From assembly GCF_030409845.1 (NCBI RefSeq), contig NZ_JAUFQQ010000005.1, forward strand, positions 868,001 through 932,000: a DNA stretch of 64,000 nt. The letters run 5' to 3'. The DNA is from Flavobacterium branchiarum. Lineage in GTDB: Bacteria > Bacteroidota > Bacteroidia > Flavobacteriales > Flavobacteriaceae. Numbering within the stretch: the first letter of the stretch is position 1; each line of letters begins with the position of its first letter. Positions 17,134-26,379 of the stretch are shown here, piece by piece. The notes under the pieces were generated by a model that did no database searches, had not been told where the DNA came from, and saw only the letters and a list, made by a program, of their open reading frames with translations. The position numbers were made by a program, and so were the translations under genes.

Positions 17134-18879
17134 ATGAAATTACTATATTCTTATATAATCAAACATAAAATGCTTTTGTTCTTAGCCTTAATTATGGCGT
17201 CAATAAACATTTGTTTCAGTTTATCCGACTCTATTATTACTGGTAAATTAATGCAGGACTGTGGTGTTGGATTAGCTAAATACAAAGGAAATGAAATTGG
17301 TTTCATTAAATCTGTAGCATTCTGGTTAGGTCTATCACTTGGTGCAGCCATGATTTCTAGAATTACCAAAAACTTCCAAGATTATTTTACCAATGTTGTG
17401 ATCCAGCGAACTGGTGCCCAAATGTATACTGATGGAATTAAAAAATCACTTGATTTGCCTTTTGCTGAATTTGAGGACCAACGTAGTGGCGAAACATTAA
17501 GCAAACTTACCAAAGTGCGCTCTGACTCTGAAAAATTAATTACTCTTTCTATTTCTCTGATTTTCCAAACTGTTATCGGATTCATATTTGTTATCATTTA
17601 TGTTGCTCGAATTGATTATCGTATTTCAATAATATTCCTAATTACTGCTCCAATCATTGCTTTAGTAAGTTCGTATTTAGGGAAGAAAATAAAAATTGTA
17701 TCTCGAAAAATTGTGAATCAAACCAATGCATTGGCAGGCTCTACAACCGAGAGTTTAAGAAATATTGAACTTGTAAAAAGCCTCGGATTAACCTATCAAG
17801 AAGAAAAACGTTTGAATTTAAATACATTTAAAATTCTGCAACTTGAACTAGAAAAAATACGTTTTATCAGAAGTTTAAGTTTTATACAGGGTACTACAGT
17901 TCACTTTTTAAGAACCTGTGTAGTTTTTACTCTCTATTATTTCTTGTTTGGACAAAAAATAATTGTGGGTGATTTGCTAACGATGGTATTCTTTACCTTT
18001 TTCATTTTTGGCCCATTGCAAGAATTAGGAAACTTTATTATCGCTCTTAATGAAACCAAAGTTTCTATGGAGAATTTCAAAACCTTATTGAGTGCTCCAA
18101 AAGAATTTCGTCCAAAAAACCCAAAACATGTTGGCCCTATTCGCTCATTGCTTTTTTCGAATGTGAGTTTCCAACATAAAACGGCTAAATTCAAAGCAGT
18201 AGAAGATATTAATTTTGATATTAAACAAGGCCAAACTGTTGCTTTTGTAGGACCATCGGGTTCTGGAAAAACAACTTTAGTAAAATTACTAGTCGGATTA
18301 TACACTCCTGCCCAAGGTAAAATTCTATACAATGATATTGATTCTACCGAAATTGATTTATTAGATCTAAGAAAACAACTTGGATTTGTAACTCAGGATG
18401 CCCAATTATTCTCTGGAACAATTAGAGAGAATTTATTATTCGTAAGACCATCAGCAACAGATGAAGATTTGTATGATGCCTTAAAAAGAGCCAGCTGTGA
18501 GAAACTTTTACAACGTGCCGAAGATGGTTTAAACACCACAATTGGTGAAGGTGGTATTAAAGTTTCGGGTGGAGAAAAACAACGTTTATCTATTGCTCGT
18601 GCCATATTGAGAAACCCAAATTTATTAATTTTTGACGAAGCAACTTCTGCATTAGATTCTATCACCGAAGAAGAAATCAATACTACAATCCGAAATATAT
18701 CTGATAAAAATAGAATCACTGTTTTAATTGCTCACCGATTATCAACTGTAATGCATGCTGATAAAATATTTGTATTAGAACAAGGTAAAATTATTGAGCA
18801 AGGCAAACACGACGATTTAGTACTCGAAAAAGGCTTGTATTATGCCATGTGGCGCCAACAAATTGGAGAACGAAAATAG
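17134..18879 (+). CDS. ABC exporter, fused permease and ATPase (MsbA-like)
   Basis: 581 aa half-transporter that should act as a homodimer in the inner membrane. Residues 1-310 are a six-helix exporter domain, with hydrophobic segments near 12-30, 60-75, 137-157, 163-181, 258-272 and 280-305. The ATPase follows: Walker A GPSGSGKT at 373-380, Q-loop Gln421, signature VSGGE at 477-481, Walker B LLIFDE at 497-502, and the H-loop His near 534. Lipid A or another lipid is a likely substrate by family, but it cannot be told from sequence. The gene has its own promoter box and a strong terminator. Confidence 0.92.
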   Translation: MKLLYSYIIKHKMLLFLALIMASINICFSLSDSIITGKLMQDCGVGLAKYKGNEIGFIKSVAFWLGLSLGAAMISRITKNFQDYFTNVVIQRTGAQMYTDGIKKSLDLPFAEFEDQRSGETLSKLTKVRSDSEKLITLSISLIFQTVIGFIFVIIYVARIDYRISIIFLITAPIIALVSSYLGKKIKIVSRKIVNQTNALAGSTTESLRNIELVKSLGLTYQEEKRLNLNTFKILQLELEKIRFIRSLSFIQGTTVHFLRTCVVFTLYYFLFGQKIIVGDLLTMVFFTFFIFGPLQELGNFIIALNETKVSMENFKTLLSAPKEFRPKNPKHVGPIRSLLFSNVSFQHKTAKFKAVEDINFDIKQGQTVAFVGPSGSGKTTLVKLLVGLYTPAQGKILYNDIDSTEIDLLDLRKQLGFVTQDAQLFSGTIRENLLFVRPSATDEDLYDALKRASCEKLLQRAEDGLNTTIGEGGIKVSGGEKQRLSIARAILRNPNLLIFDEATSALDSITEEEINTTIRNISDKNRITVLIAHRLSTVMHADKIFVLEQGKIIEQGKHDDLVLEKGLYYAMWRQQIGERK

Positions 18880-18930
18880 TTTTCTATGAGTTGCTAAGTA
18901 CTAAGTTGCTAACTTTTCTATTCTTAAACA

Positions 18931-18965
18931 GAAACCCCTTTCACTAAAATGAAAGGGGTTTTTAA
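18931..18965 (+). terminator. Terminator of the ABC transporter gene
   Basis: Perfect 11-bp stem AAACCCCTTTC / GAAAGGGGTTT with an 8-base loop and a T run, 52 bp after the stop. Confidence 0.85.
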
Positions 18966-19005
18966 ATATGTTCTAAATAAACTATTTAGCAAAGTAACTC
19001 TAACA

Positions 19006-19985
19006 AATAATCTCGCAAAGACGCTAAGTCACAATTTATATATACTAAGCATAATAAATATATCTAAAGGATTACTAACAACTTTAATAATTGGTATATT
19101 AAAATTTATTAAACAAAAAAATCTCGAAAAAACAACAAAGCTTAAAACAACTTTGCGTCTTTGCGAGAGACATAATAAATACATGAACCAAACTTAAAGA
19201 TTACTAACAACTCTAGTAATACCAACTTTAATAATTGGTACATTGAAATTTATTAACAAGCCTAATTTCATTTTATGTTTTTTTTAATAAAAAAAAACAT
19301 ACGTTAAATTGCATTAAATAAATAATCTCGCAAAGGCGCTAAGTCGCAAAGTTGTATATGCAAAGCTTCTTAAATATATCTAAAGGACCAGACTCAAAGA
19401 TTACTAACAACTTTAATAATTGGTACATTAAAATTTGTTAAACAAATAAATCTCAAAAAAGCACCAAAAACAACAAAGCTTAAAACAACTTTGCGACTTT
19501 GCGTCTTTGCGAGAGACATAATAAATACATGAACCAAACTTAAAGATTACTAACAACTCTAGTAATACCAACTTTAATAATTGGTACATTGAAATTTATT
19601 AACAAGCCTAATTTCATTTTATGTTTTTTTTTTACAAAAAAAACATACGTTAAATTGCATTAAATAAATAATCTCGCAAAGGCGCTAAGTCGCAAAGTTG
19701 TATATGCAAAGCTTCTTAAATATATCTAAAGGACCAGACTCAAAGATTACTAACAACTTTAATAATTGGTACATTAAAATTTGTTAAACAAAAAATCTCG
19801 CAAAAACACAAAACAACAAAGCTTAAAACAACTTTGCGTCTTTGCGTCTTTGCGAGAGACATAATAAATACATGAACCAAACTTAAAGATTACTAACAAC
19901 TCTAGTAATACCAACTTTAATAATTGGTACATTGAAATTTGTTAACAAGCCTAATTTCATTTTATGTTTTTTTTTTTTAAAAAAG
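19006..19985. repeat. Three tandem repeats of about 315-346 bp
   Basis: Units start at about 19006, 19321 and 19667, each with AATAATCTCGCAAAG. Unit 2 is 346 bp. Units 2 and 3 are nearly identical, and unit 1 is shorter and more diverged. Each unit carries TCTCGCAAAG...GCTAAG at the left and its inverse CTTTGCGTCTTTGCGAGAG about 150 bp further on. Each also holds two copies of AATTGGTACATTxAAATTT and ends in an A/T hairpin (ATGTTTTTTTT...AAACAT; the last unit lacks the second half). There is no credible gene inside. It abuts the ICE left edge. Confidence 0.85.
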
Positions 19986-20238
19986 ATTGAACAAAAGTAA
20001 AATTAAGAAAAACGGTTAAAACCGTTACTATGCAGTAGTTTATAAATTGACGGTCTGAATTTGGAAGGTAGTGTACATCAGGTTTTGGGCTTAAAAAGAC
20101 AGAGATAGGTTACTAAATCATTACCTGTTTTGGATTGTACAAGATAGTATAATTAGCTATATTTCAGCATTTTGCACTCTTTTTTATCTTTCCTTGTAAC
20201 TCGCTAAAATTTAATTTTAAACATTAAAATTTTGAGTT

Positions 20239-21549
20239 ATGGAGACAGTTAAAAGATCCACTTTCAAGCTATTGTTTTACTTGAAGAAAAATGAACCCAA
20301 AAAAAATGGTAATGTACCTGTAATGGGACGTATTACTATTGATGGTACACCAAAAACTTTTGGAACCAAACTGGAAATTGATCCCAATACTTGGGATTTA
20401 AAACACGGACGCGTACAGGGAAAAAGCACAACAGCACTAACTACCAATCAAAAATTGGATAAAATTCGTGTACGTATCAATAAGATTTATGATGATATGC
20501 TTAAAGATGAAGGTTTTGCTACTTCACAGAAAGTTAAGCTCTCTTTTTTAGGTGTCGGTGTGATGGATGATGCAGTACTCAAAGTTTTCAAAGAACAAAA
20601 TGAGGATTTTGAAAAAATGGTGGCAAAAGGTAAGCGCTCGTCAAACACTTATTATAAGTACAAAGTTGTTTTCAATCATCTGACGGAATTTATAAAAGCT
20701 AGGTATCATCGGGATGATATGGCTTTTCGTGAGCTTACATCTGATTTTATCAGGGAGTTCGATTTTTTCCTTCGCATTGATAAAGAATGTACACACAATA
20801 CGGTATGGGTTTATACAATGCCTGTTATAGCTTTAGCTGACCTAGCTATTAAAAAAGGATTGATACGTCAAAATCCATTTGAGGATTACGAAATAAGCAT
20901 GCAGGAAACTGATCGTAGCTATCTTTTGAAGGAGGCTGTGGAAAAATTGTTATTCTTAAAACCCTCTAAGCCGAAATATGAACTGGTTAAAGACATTTTC
21001 ATTTTTAGTTGCTTTACAGGGTTGTCTTACATTGACGTTAAAAAGCTAAAGTGGAGCAACATTCAATCCTTCTTTGACGGTCATCAATGGATTATCAGCC
21101 GAAGAAAGAAATCGGATGTTGCATCAAATGTTCGTTTGATGGAAATTCCCAAACGGATCATTGAAAAATACAGAGGTATTACAAGAAATGATTTCATATT
21201 TCCAGTTCCATCCAATGCAACATGTAATAATCATGTAGCTAAACTGATTGAAGAAGCTGAAATTGTCACTGAACAAAAAGTGACGTTCCATACGGCACGA
21301 CATACTTTTGCAACAATGTTTTTAACAGAGGGAGTACCTCTTGAAAGCCTTAGTAAGATGATGGGACATAAGAATATTTCTACCACTCAGATTTATGCTA
21401 AGATTACAAGTCAGAAGATCAGCAAGGATATGGATTTGGTTTCTCCGAAATTTGCTTCTCTGGAAACAGCATTCATTTCAATGGAACCAGATACGCCTTC
21501 ACAGCCCGATTTCATAATAGTTGAAGATGAATTAGAACTGGTCACTTAA
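20239..21549 (+). CDS. int: IntDOT-like tyrosine recombinase (ICE integrase)
   Basis: 436 aa. It excises and integrates the element. It has an N-terminal arm-binding domain (about 1-100), a SAM-like core-binding domain (115-215) and a C-terminal catalytic domain. Catalytic residues seen are Lys near 290, His351 and Arg354 (HTARH), His377 (MGHKNIS) and Tyr386 (TQIYAKI). The first catalytic Arg is replaced by Ser263 in FTGLSYIDV, as described for IntDOT of CTnDOT. The gene sits at the left end, reads inward, and is followed by a terminator, so it is transcribed alone. Confidence 0.93.
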   Translation: METVKRSTFKLLFYLKKNEPKKNGNVPVMGRITIDGTPKTFGTKLEIDPNTWDLKHGRVQGKSTTALTTNQKLDKIRVRINKIYDDMLKDEGFATSQKVKLSFLGVGVMDDAVLKVFKEQNEDFEKMVAKGKRSSNTYYKYKVVFNHLTEFIKARYHRDDMAFRELTSDFIREFDFFLRIDKECTHNTVWVYTMPVIALADLAIKKGLIRQNPFEDYEISMQETDRSYLLKEAVEKLLFLKPSKPKYELVKDIFIFSCFTGLSYIDVKKLKWSNIQSFFDGHQWIISRRKKSDVASNVRLMEIPKRIIEKYRGITRNDFIFPVPSNATCNNHVAKLIEEAEIVTEQKVTFHTARHTFATMFLTEGVPLESLSKMMGHKNISTTQIYAKITSQKISKDMDLVSPKFASLETAFISMEPDTPSQPDFIIVEDELELVT

Positions 21550-21566
21550 TGGTGTAATATTTATTG

Positions 21567-21597
21567 AAAAGCAGGATTTTATAATTCTGCTTTTTTA
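21567..21597 (+). terminator. Terminator of the integrase gene
   Basis: AAAAGCAG ... CTGCTTTT stem with a T run, starting 18 bp after the integrase stop. Confidence 0.75.
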
Positions 21598-21688
21598 TTT
21601 ACCTCTTTATGCAAATTAAAGCCACCTGTTATTTTTTATATTTACAAAACAAACTTGACCTATAGTGTCGTTAAAAAATCCTTATAAA

Positions 21689-23077
21689 ATGGCAGAAATT
21701 GACTTGACTAAAATAAAATACTACCCTGACAGATTTTATATCTGCCTAGATGGATTTGATATTGATAACTTAACCACTTTTATAACTGACCTACAAATCG
21801 GTCAAGAGCAATCTATATTCATTCATGAATACTACCACTACCTTACCAACATTGCTACATTCTCTGGAATACGTCAATTTAACCTTAATTTTTGTGATAG
21901 GTTCCGAGCATCAACCATCTTGACGTCAAAAGAAGGGCTTAACGCTTATCCAATAAACAGTAACACCTTTGAAAGCTGTAAGAATATGGTAGATTATTGG
22001 AACGAGATAACAGCCATATTGAATGAGGATGATATTGACTATAATGTGGTCGAAGAAACTGATAAAACGCCTAGTAAAAAATTTGGTATAGCATCGATAG
22101 AACGAACCGAAAAACCAATGGAAGTCGTTGTAAATGGTGTTAAGTATAGTGGAGCGAGGATTCTGATTAAGATATATACAACAGAACTTATTAATATTAA
22201 TAGCTTTTACTTAACATTTGGTGCTATTGATGAGTTTCTGAGTTCTACAATTGACGAGTATATGTATGAGAACAATTTATCGGATATTAACCCAAGTATG
22301 CTTAGTCGAAGACCCTTTTATCCTTATGGTTTCTTTGATGAATTGCTTTCGTTTTACGGGATTAAAAGGGCCCCGGCATTTGAGAAAATTCTTATTGCAT
22401 ACTTTGCCTTGAACTCATCAAACCCGCCAGTGATTTTAATTGATATACTTGAAAAATTAAAAGATGGTGGCTATGAACAATTTCAGGAGAATCCCGAAAT
22501 ATATTTGCTTACTAATTTTTTAGAAGTACCTCAGTACAATGATGTTCTTAAAAACATTAAGGACTTTGCCGATCTAACATACGAACAAGGACGTATACAT
22601 ATCTCACAGGCATTGAAATATTATTACGATAAATTTTATATGGCACAAAAACTAAAAGAAAATGACTTCTTTTATTTTGTTAGACCCTTCTTTGCCAACG
22701 GTAAGGATACTATTAGTTACAAACAAAAGTTTCTTCTTGAACTTTCAAGAATAATAAACCTTTTTACACCTCCTGTTATACTAAAAGACAAGCAGTTTTT
22801 TTATATTGATAAATTGACCACTTTCGGTGAAGCTACCGTATTGATATTGGCTACCTATGAAATTTTTGAAAGTATAAGGACAAACCGAATCGCATCAAGA
22901 CCTGCACACCAGAAAGCAAAATATAGCTTCCCTGACGGCGATCCTGAGTGCGACAATCTTGAAAAATTTACTCCACCCCCTATTAACGGTATAGTATTCA
23001 GGCTTGCTCTTAACGAATTGAACCTATATGGCCCATATCTTAAAGAGTTGGATGACCTTAAACAAAAGAATAGTTAG
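21689..23077 (+). CDS. Unknown protein with HEYYH zinc-peptidase-like motif
   Basis: 462 aa from the ATG at 21689. An in-frame GTG at 21665 would add eight residues. Near the N-terminus it has HEYYH at residues 46-50, preceded by SIFI, a standard HExxH zinc-metalloprotease helix. No third ligand could be fixed with certainty. The rest is helical and mixed, with no membrane segment or signal peptide, so it is cytosolic. It is followed after 2 bp by the DUF4238 gene, so the two form an operon. The position right behind the integrase is a common cargo slot in such elements. A peptidase role is inferred from the motif alone. It may belong to a toxin or phage-defence module. Confidence 0.65.
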   Translation: MAEIDLTKIKYYPDRFYICLDGFDIDNLTTFITDLQIGQEQSIFIHEYYHYLTNIATFSGIRQFNLNFCDRFRASTILTSKEGLNAYPINSNTFESCKNMVDYWNEITAILNEDDIDYNVVEETDKTPSKKFGIASIERTEKPMEVVVNGVKYSGARILIKIYTTELININSFYLTFGAIDEFLSSTIDEYMYENNLSDINPSMLSRRPFYPYGFFDELLSFYGIKRAPAFEKILIAYFALNSSNPPVILIDILEKLKDGGYEQFQENPEIYLLTNFLEVPQYNDVLKNIKDFADLTYEQGRIHISQALKYYYDKFYMAQKLKENDFFYFVRPFFANGKDTISYKQKFLLELSRIINLFTPPVILKDKQFFYIDKLTTFGEATVLILATYEIFESIRTNRIASRPAHQKAKYSFPDGDPECDNLEKFTPPPINGIVFRLALNELNLYGPYLKELDDLKQKNS

Positions 23078-23079
23078 AT

Positions 23080-23955
23080 ATGGGTATTTCAAGACGTCAT
23101 CATTATATTCCGCAGTTCCTTATCAAGAAATTTGCTGATTCGGACAATATGCTTTATCTGTATGATAAAGAAAAAAAAACCTTTGCAAAGGAAAAGAGAA
23201 GCCCCAAATCTATATTCTTTGAGATGAATAGGAATATCCTTGATTTTGGCGGAACAGCAAACGATAATCTTGAAAAGTTGTATGCTGAACTTGACGAAAA
23301 ATTTTCCCGTGATCTGACAGAAATAATTGCGACTAAAAATATCACTGAAGAAGGGCTTACTTCTTTACTTGTAATGGTTTCTTCATTAAAATGGCGATTA
23401 CCCGTTAATGATGAACTGTTCTATGATAAAGATAGACAGTATACATACGATAAATTACCGATCTCGATAAAGGCCATAAATGATGATGGCTCTCAAAATA
23501 CGGAGGCTATCGAGCATCTACTCAATTCTGAAATTTTCAACCGTACAAAACGACTAATCTTTCCGTTCTTACCATTCTATAATAATTATGAAATAGCAGA
23601 AGATAAATTATCAAAATTACATCAGAACAGCTATATTGATTCAAATGAGATAATTACATCTATCCTAGGAGATTCACCAATTATTGAAAGCAAACGTTCC
23701 GATATAGAAGATTTTGGGAACTTCATTTTACCTCTAGGTAATAAAGAAACTTTCATTTGCAGTGACTCGGGTAACAAGAAGGTCAACAGTATAGCTTTTT
23801 ATGTAAATAAAGATTTAGCAATGTTTCATCAGGCAAAAAAGTATGTCGTCTGCTGTAATAAAGACCATCTTGCTGCTATTATTTATGCGTACCAAAATTT
23901 ACATAGTGTAGGGCAAACAAATCTTATTCATGAACACATTTTCAAGTTTGTGTAA
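23080..23955 (+). CDS. DUF4238 domain protein
   Basis: 291 aa. The N-terminus SRRHHYIPQFLIKKFAD is the diagnostic DUF4238 opening (HHYIPQFLLRxF), followed by LYLYDKEKK and the FFEMNRNILDF region. The C-terminal part holds conserved-looking short blocks (FILPLGNKETFIC, FYVNKDLAMFHQAKKYVVC). No signal or membrane segment is present. The family has no established function, and its members often lie in accessory DNA. It starts 2 bp after the HEYYH gene, and a terminator follows, so this is a closed two-gene unit. Confidence 0.8.
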   Translation: MGISRRHHYIPQFLIKKFADSDNMLYLYDKEKKTFAKEKRSPKSIFFEMNRNILDFGGTANDNLEKLYAELDEKFSRDLTEIIATKNITEEGLTSLLVMVSSLKWRLPVNDELFYDKDRQYTYDKLPISIKAINDDGSQNTEAIEHLLNSEIFNRTKRLIFPFLPFYNNYEIAEDKLSKLHQNSYIDSNEIITSILGDSPIIESKRSDIEDFGNFILPLGNKETFICSDSGNKKVNSIAFYVNKDLAMFHQAKKYVVCCNKDHLAAIIYAYQNLHSVGQTNLIHEHIFKFV

Positions 23956-23975
23956 ACATTACCTATTATAACTGA

Positions 23976-24004
23976 GCCGAGGTCGATAAACCTCGGTTTT
24001 TTTT
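23976..24004 (+). terminator. Terminator of the HEYYH-DUF4238 operon
   Basis: CCGAGGT-CGATAA-ACCTCGG stem followed by eight T, 21 bp after the stop. Confidence 0.85.
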
Positions 24005-24610
24005 CCTCTACAAATCCGTAAAGCACATTTACCCTCCCCATATCCTACCATAAAAGAGCTTCACTGGATATTCTTGAAAAAGACAAATTCCAAAATGCCT
24101 GTCTACTTCCAAAACATTGTTTTTCCATCTCTCTTTTAAGTGACTCTTAGGAGCCACGAGTTTTAAGAAAACAGTTTAAAATTCGTGCAGGTGATGCCTG
24201 TATTCTAATCTAATCAGCCATTTGCTCAATGCCTTTTCCAATGGCTTCCACATTATTTTTTATCCAAGAACCGGTATGCTGTTTTTGTCCCATTTCAAGA
24301 GCAAAGGTATTTCAGTGTTCTTAACGCAACAGCAAGATCATGCCCTCCGGGTTTGCAAAATAATCTCCACCCATACGGGTCGTATTTTTTTGACAAAACC
24401 TTGCTGCTGCTAAACACTAACCTTTTATGCTCGTGAAACGAAACAAAGCATACTCCGGCTCTTTACACGAATAAAAAAAATGTCAGAAATGAAAAATATC
24501 AGCATTGGAAATGGAAAAAGTGAAACGAAAACAAGCACCTCCTCTCATTGCCGAATAAATCAAATCAAAAAAAATCAAACAGGAATTTAACAACGTAAAA
24601 ATCGAAAATC
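24005..24610. other. Long leader region of the ssb-PRTRC operon
   Basis: About 600 bp without a credible gene. A 63-codon open frame at 24222-24413 has cysteine-rich, shadow-like composition and no ribosome site. The region holds a possible structured RNA (24330-24406, listed separately), a short inverted pair TATGCT...AGCATA near 24427-24453, and A-rich DNA just before ssb. It is probably a promoter and regulatory leader for the replication and PRTRC genes. Confidence 0.5.
24330..24406 (+). ncRNA. Candidate structured RNA or attenuator upstream of ssb
   Basis: CAGCAAG at 24330-24336 pairs perfectly with CTTGCTG at 24400-24406. Inside are a small ACCC-ATAC-GGGT hairpin at about 24370-24380 and a CC-TC-CGGG element. 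The fold is by eye only, with no covariation data. It could act as a leader structure, a small RNA, or an attenuator with the T run at 24384-24391. Confidence 0.3.
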
Positions 24611-25000
24611 ATGAACATCACAGGAAGATTGACAAGGGATGCGGAAGTACGCACAACGTCACAGGACAAACAAGTAGTAAACTTTTCAGTAGCAACAAAC
24701 GACAGCTACAAAAACAAGCAGGGCGAACGCATAGAGCAAACCACCTATTTCGACTGCTCGTACTGGATAACTCCCAACGTAGCCAGACTACTCACAAAAG
24801 GCACACTGGTAGAACTAACAGGCAGAGTAAGTACAAGAGCGTGGACAGGAAATGACGGAGAGCCAAAAGCAGGACTGAATTTTCATACCTCACAAATCAA
24901 ACTGCACGGAGGTAGCAGGAAAACAGAAACCGTACAGGCTACTAATAATAACAAAGGTAAGGTTACAGCGGAGCAGACCAAAGACGACCTACCATTTTAA
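24611..25000 (+). CDS. ssb: Single-stranded DNA-binding protein
   Basis: 129 aa, OB-fold SSB. It opens MNITGRLTRDAEVRTT and shows VVNFSVATNDSY, TTYFDCSYW, VARLLTKGTLVELTGRVSTRAW and a C-terminal acidic tip DDLPF that recruits partner proteins. It is an ICE-encoded paralogue that protects transferred single strands. It is the first gene of the block that continues into DUF932 and PRTRC genes, 45 bp upstream of the next. Confidence 0.93.
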   Translation: MNITGRLTRDAEVRTTSQDKQVVNFSVATNDSYKNKQGERIEQTTYFDCSYWITPNVARLLTKGTLVELTGRVSTRAWTGNDGEPKAGLNFHTSQIKLHGGSRKTETVQATNNNKGKVTAEQTKDDLPF

Positions 25001-25045
25001 CAACAATCAAATATTCATTTTTCAAACTTTTAAAATTTCAATATC

Positions 25046-26119
25046 ATGGCACATAATATCAATTTCAACAGCAAGACAGGACGTTACTCATTCTTTAGTG
25101 TAAAGGAAAAAGCGTGGCACGGTTTGGGGCAAATCGTACAGGATTATCCGACAAGCGAGCAGGCTATCAGACACGCAGGGTTAGATTATGAAGTGGTAAA
25201 ATCTCCACTCTTTACCAAAGGTTCGGGTATTATCGAAACCACTAACGGCATAGAGATAGGCAGTAGCGAACTGGAAGTACATAACTATTTCGCCAACATA
25301 CGCACCGATAACAATGCCGTATTGGGTGTGGTGGGTAAAGACTACCATATCGTACAAAACAGGGATGCTTTTTCATTCTTTGACAGTATTGTAGGCGGTA
25401 CAGACGGTATTTTATACGAAACCGCAGGAGCTTTAGGTAATGGGGAACGCATTTTTATTACAGCCAAATTGCCGAGTTATATCCGTGTGGGCAATGGCGA
25501 TGATGTGACAGAAAAATACATCTTCCTAACAACTTCGCACGACGGTAGCGGAAGTATTACAGCCGCTTTTACACCTATCCGTATCGTTTGCCAAAATACC
25601 TTAAACGCTTCTTTGCGTAATATGAGCAATGTGGTACGCATCAAGCACACCGCAGGAGCAAAACAACGTTTGGACAATGCTCATAAAGTTATGGGATTGG
25701 CTAACCAGTTTAGCGACCAGTTAGAGGGTATTTTCAATGAGTGGACGAAAGTCAAAGTATCAGACCAAGAGGTTAAAAAGCTAATCCAACTGGCACTTTG
25801 TCCGAATAAGGAAACATTGGAATTACTGAAAAAAGGTGCGGAAGATGAAGTTTCCACCGTATTCAAAAACGTGGTTGAAGATGCTTTTGCTTATGCAATG
25901 GTAAGCGATACCCAACAAATGGACACCACCAAAGGCACATTGTTCGGGGCATATAATGCAGTAACAGGCTACTATCAGAACGTAAGAAGCTACAAAGACA
26001 ACGAAGCCAAGTTACAGAGTATTGTAATGGGCGGTACTGCTCAACTCAAATCACAGAAAGCATTTGAACTGTGTACCTCTTTTCAGAAAGTCGGTGAAGA
26101 GGTTTTTCAACTTAATTAA
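25046..26119 (+). CDS. DUF932 (phage/plasmid-like) protein
   Basis: 357 aa. It matches the DUF932/TIGR03299 family of phage and plasmid proteins: an early WHGLGQ motif at about residues 24-29, VVGKDYHIVQNRDAF, TPIRIVCQNTLNASL, and a helical C-terminal half. The biochemical role is unknown. The gene is commonly beside ssb and PRTRC genes on Bacteroidota ICEs, as here. It is soluble, with no signal peptide. Confidence 0.88.
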   Translation: MAHNINFNSKTGRYSFFSVKEKAWHGLGQIVQDYPTSEQAIRHAGLDYEVVKSPLFTKGSGIIETTNGIEIGSSELEVHNYFANIRTDNNAVLGVVGKDYHIVQNRDAFSFFDSIVGGTDGILYETAGALGNGERIFITAKLPSYIRVGNGDDVTEKYIFLTTSHDGSGSITAAFTPIRIVCQNTLNASLRNMSNVVRIKHTAGAKQRLDNAHKVMGLANQFSDQLEGIFNEWTKVKVSDQEVKKLIQLALCPNKETLELLKKGAEDEVSTVFKNVVEDAFAYAMVSDTQQMDTTKGTLFGAYNAVTGYYQNVRSYKDNEAKLQSIVMGGTAQLKSQKAFELCTSFQKVGEEVFQLN

Positions 26120-26171
26120 TTACACCACAGGCTACCGCCTTGCAAACGGTGGTAGCCTTATATTATTAAAC

Positions 26172-26375
26172 ATGAAAGTAACGGATTTGAACGGATGCTC
26201 TATCGAAGTCACTGACCTTGATGAAGCCATAAAGATTAGCAAACGGTACACTGGTTACAGACACGAGGACGAAAGTTTCTCCGAGTTCGACAAAAGACAG
26301 AACGCTTATTGGACAGATATGTACAATAAACTGACAGCAAAGAAAAAACGATTAGAGGACAAACAAAAAAATTAG
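26172..26375 (+). CDS. Small hypothetical protein in the PRTRC operon
   Basis: 67 aa from the ATG at 26172. A longer in-frame start at 26064 would overlap DUF932 heavily and reads as shadow sequence, so it was rejected. It is charged and helical (DLDEAIKISKRYTGYRHED, then a Lys-rich tail). No family is recognised, but small genes of this type are usual here, and it lies 4 bp before PRTRC E. Confidence 0.7.
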   Translation: MKVTDLNGCSIEVTDLDEAIKISKRYTGYRHEDESFSEFDKRQNAYWTDMYNKLTAKKKRLEDKQKN

Positions 26376-26379
26376 AACG

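Noticed and set aside
18949..19197. 82-codon open frame inside the tandem repeats
   Set aside because: It runs through terminator and repeat DNA, has no ribosome site, and is not preserved in the other repeat units.
19006..19985. CRISPR-like array
   Set aside because: Units are 315-346 bp with no short repeats and unique spacers, so this is ordinary tandem repetition.
24222..24413. 63-codon open frame before ssb
   Set aside because: Shadow-like composition with a Cys-Cys-Cys end and no start context. It lies over the proposed RNA structure.
26064..26171. Longer start for the small gene before PRTRC E
   Set aside because: The extra residues overlap DUF932 in another frame and read as shadow. 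The ATG at 26172 is better.
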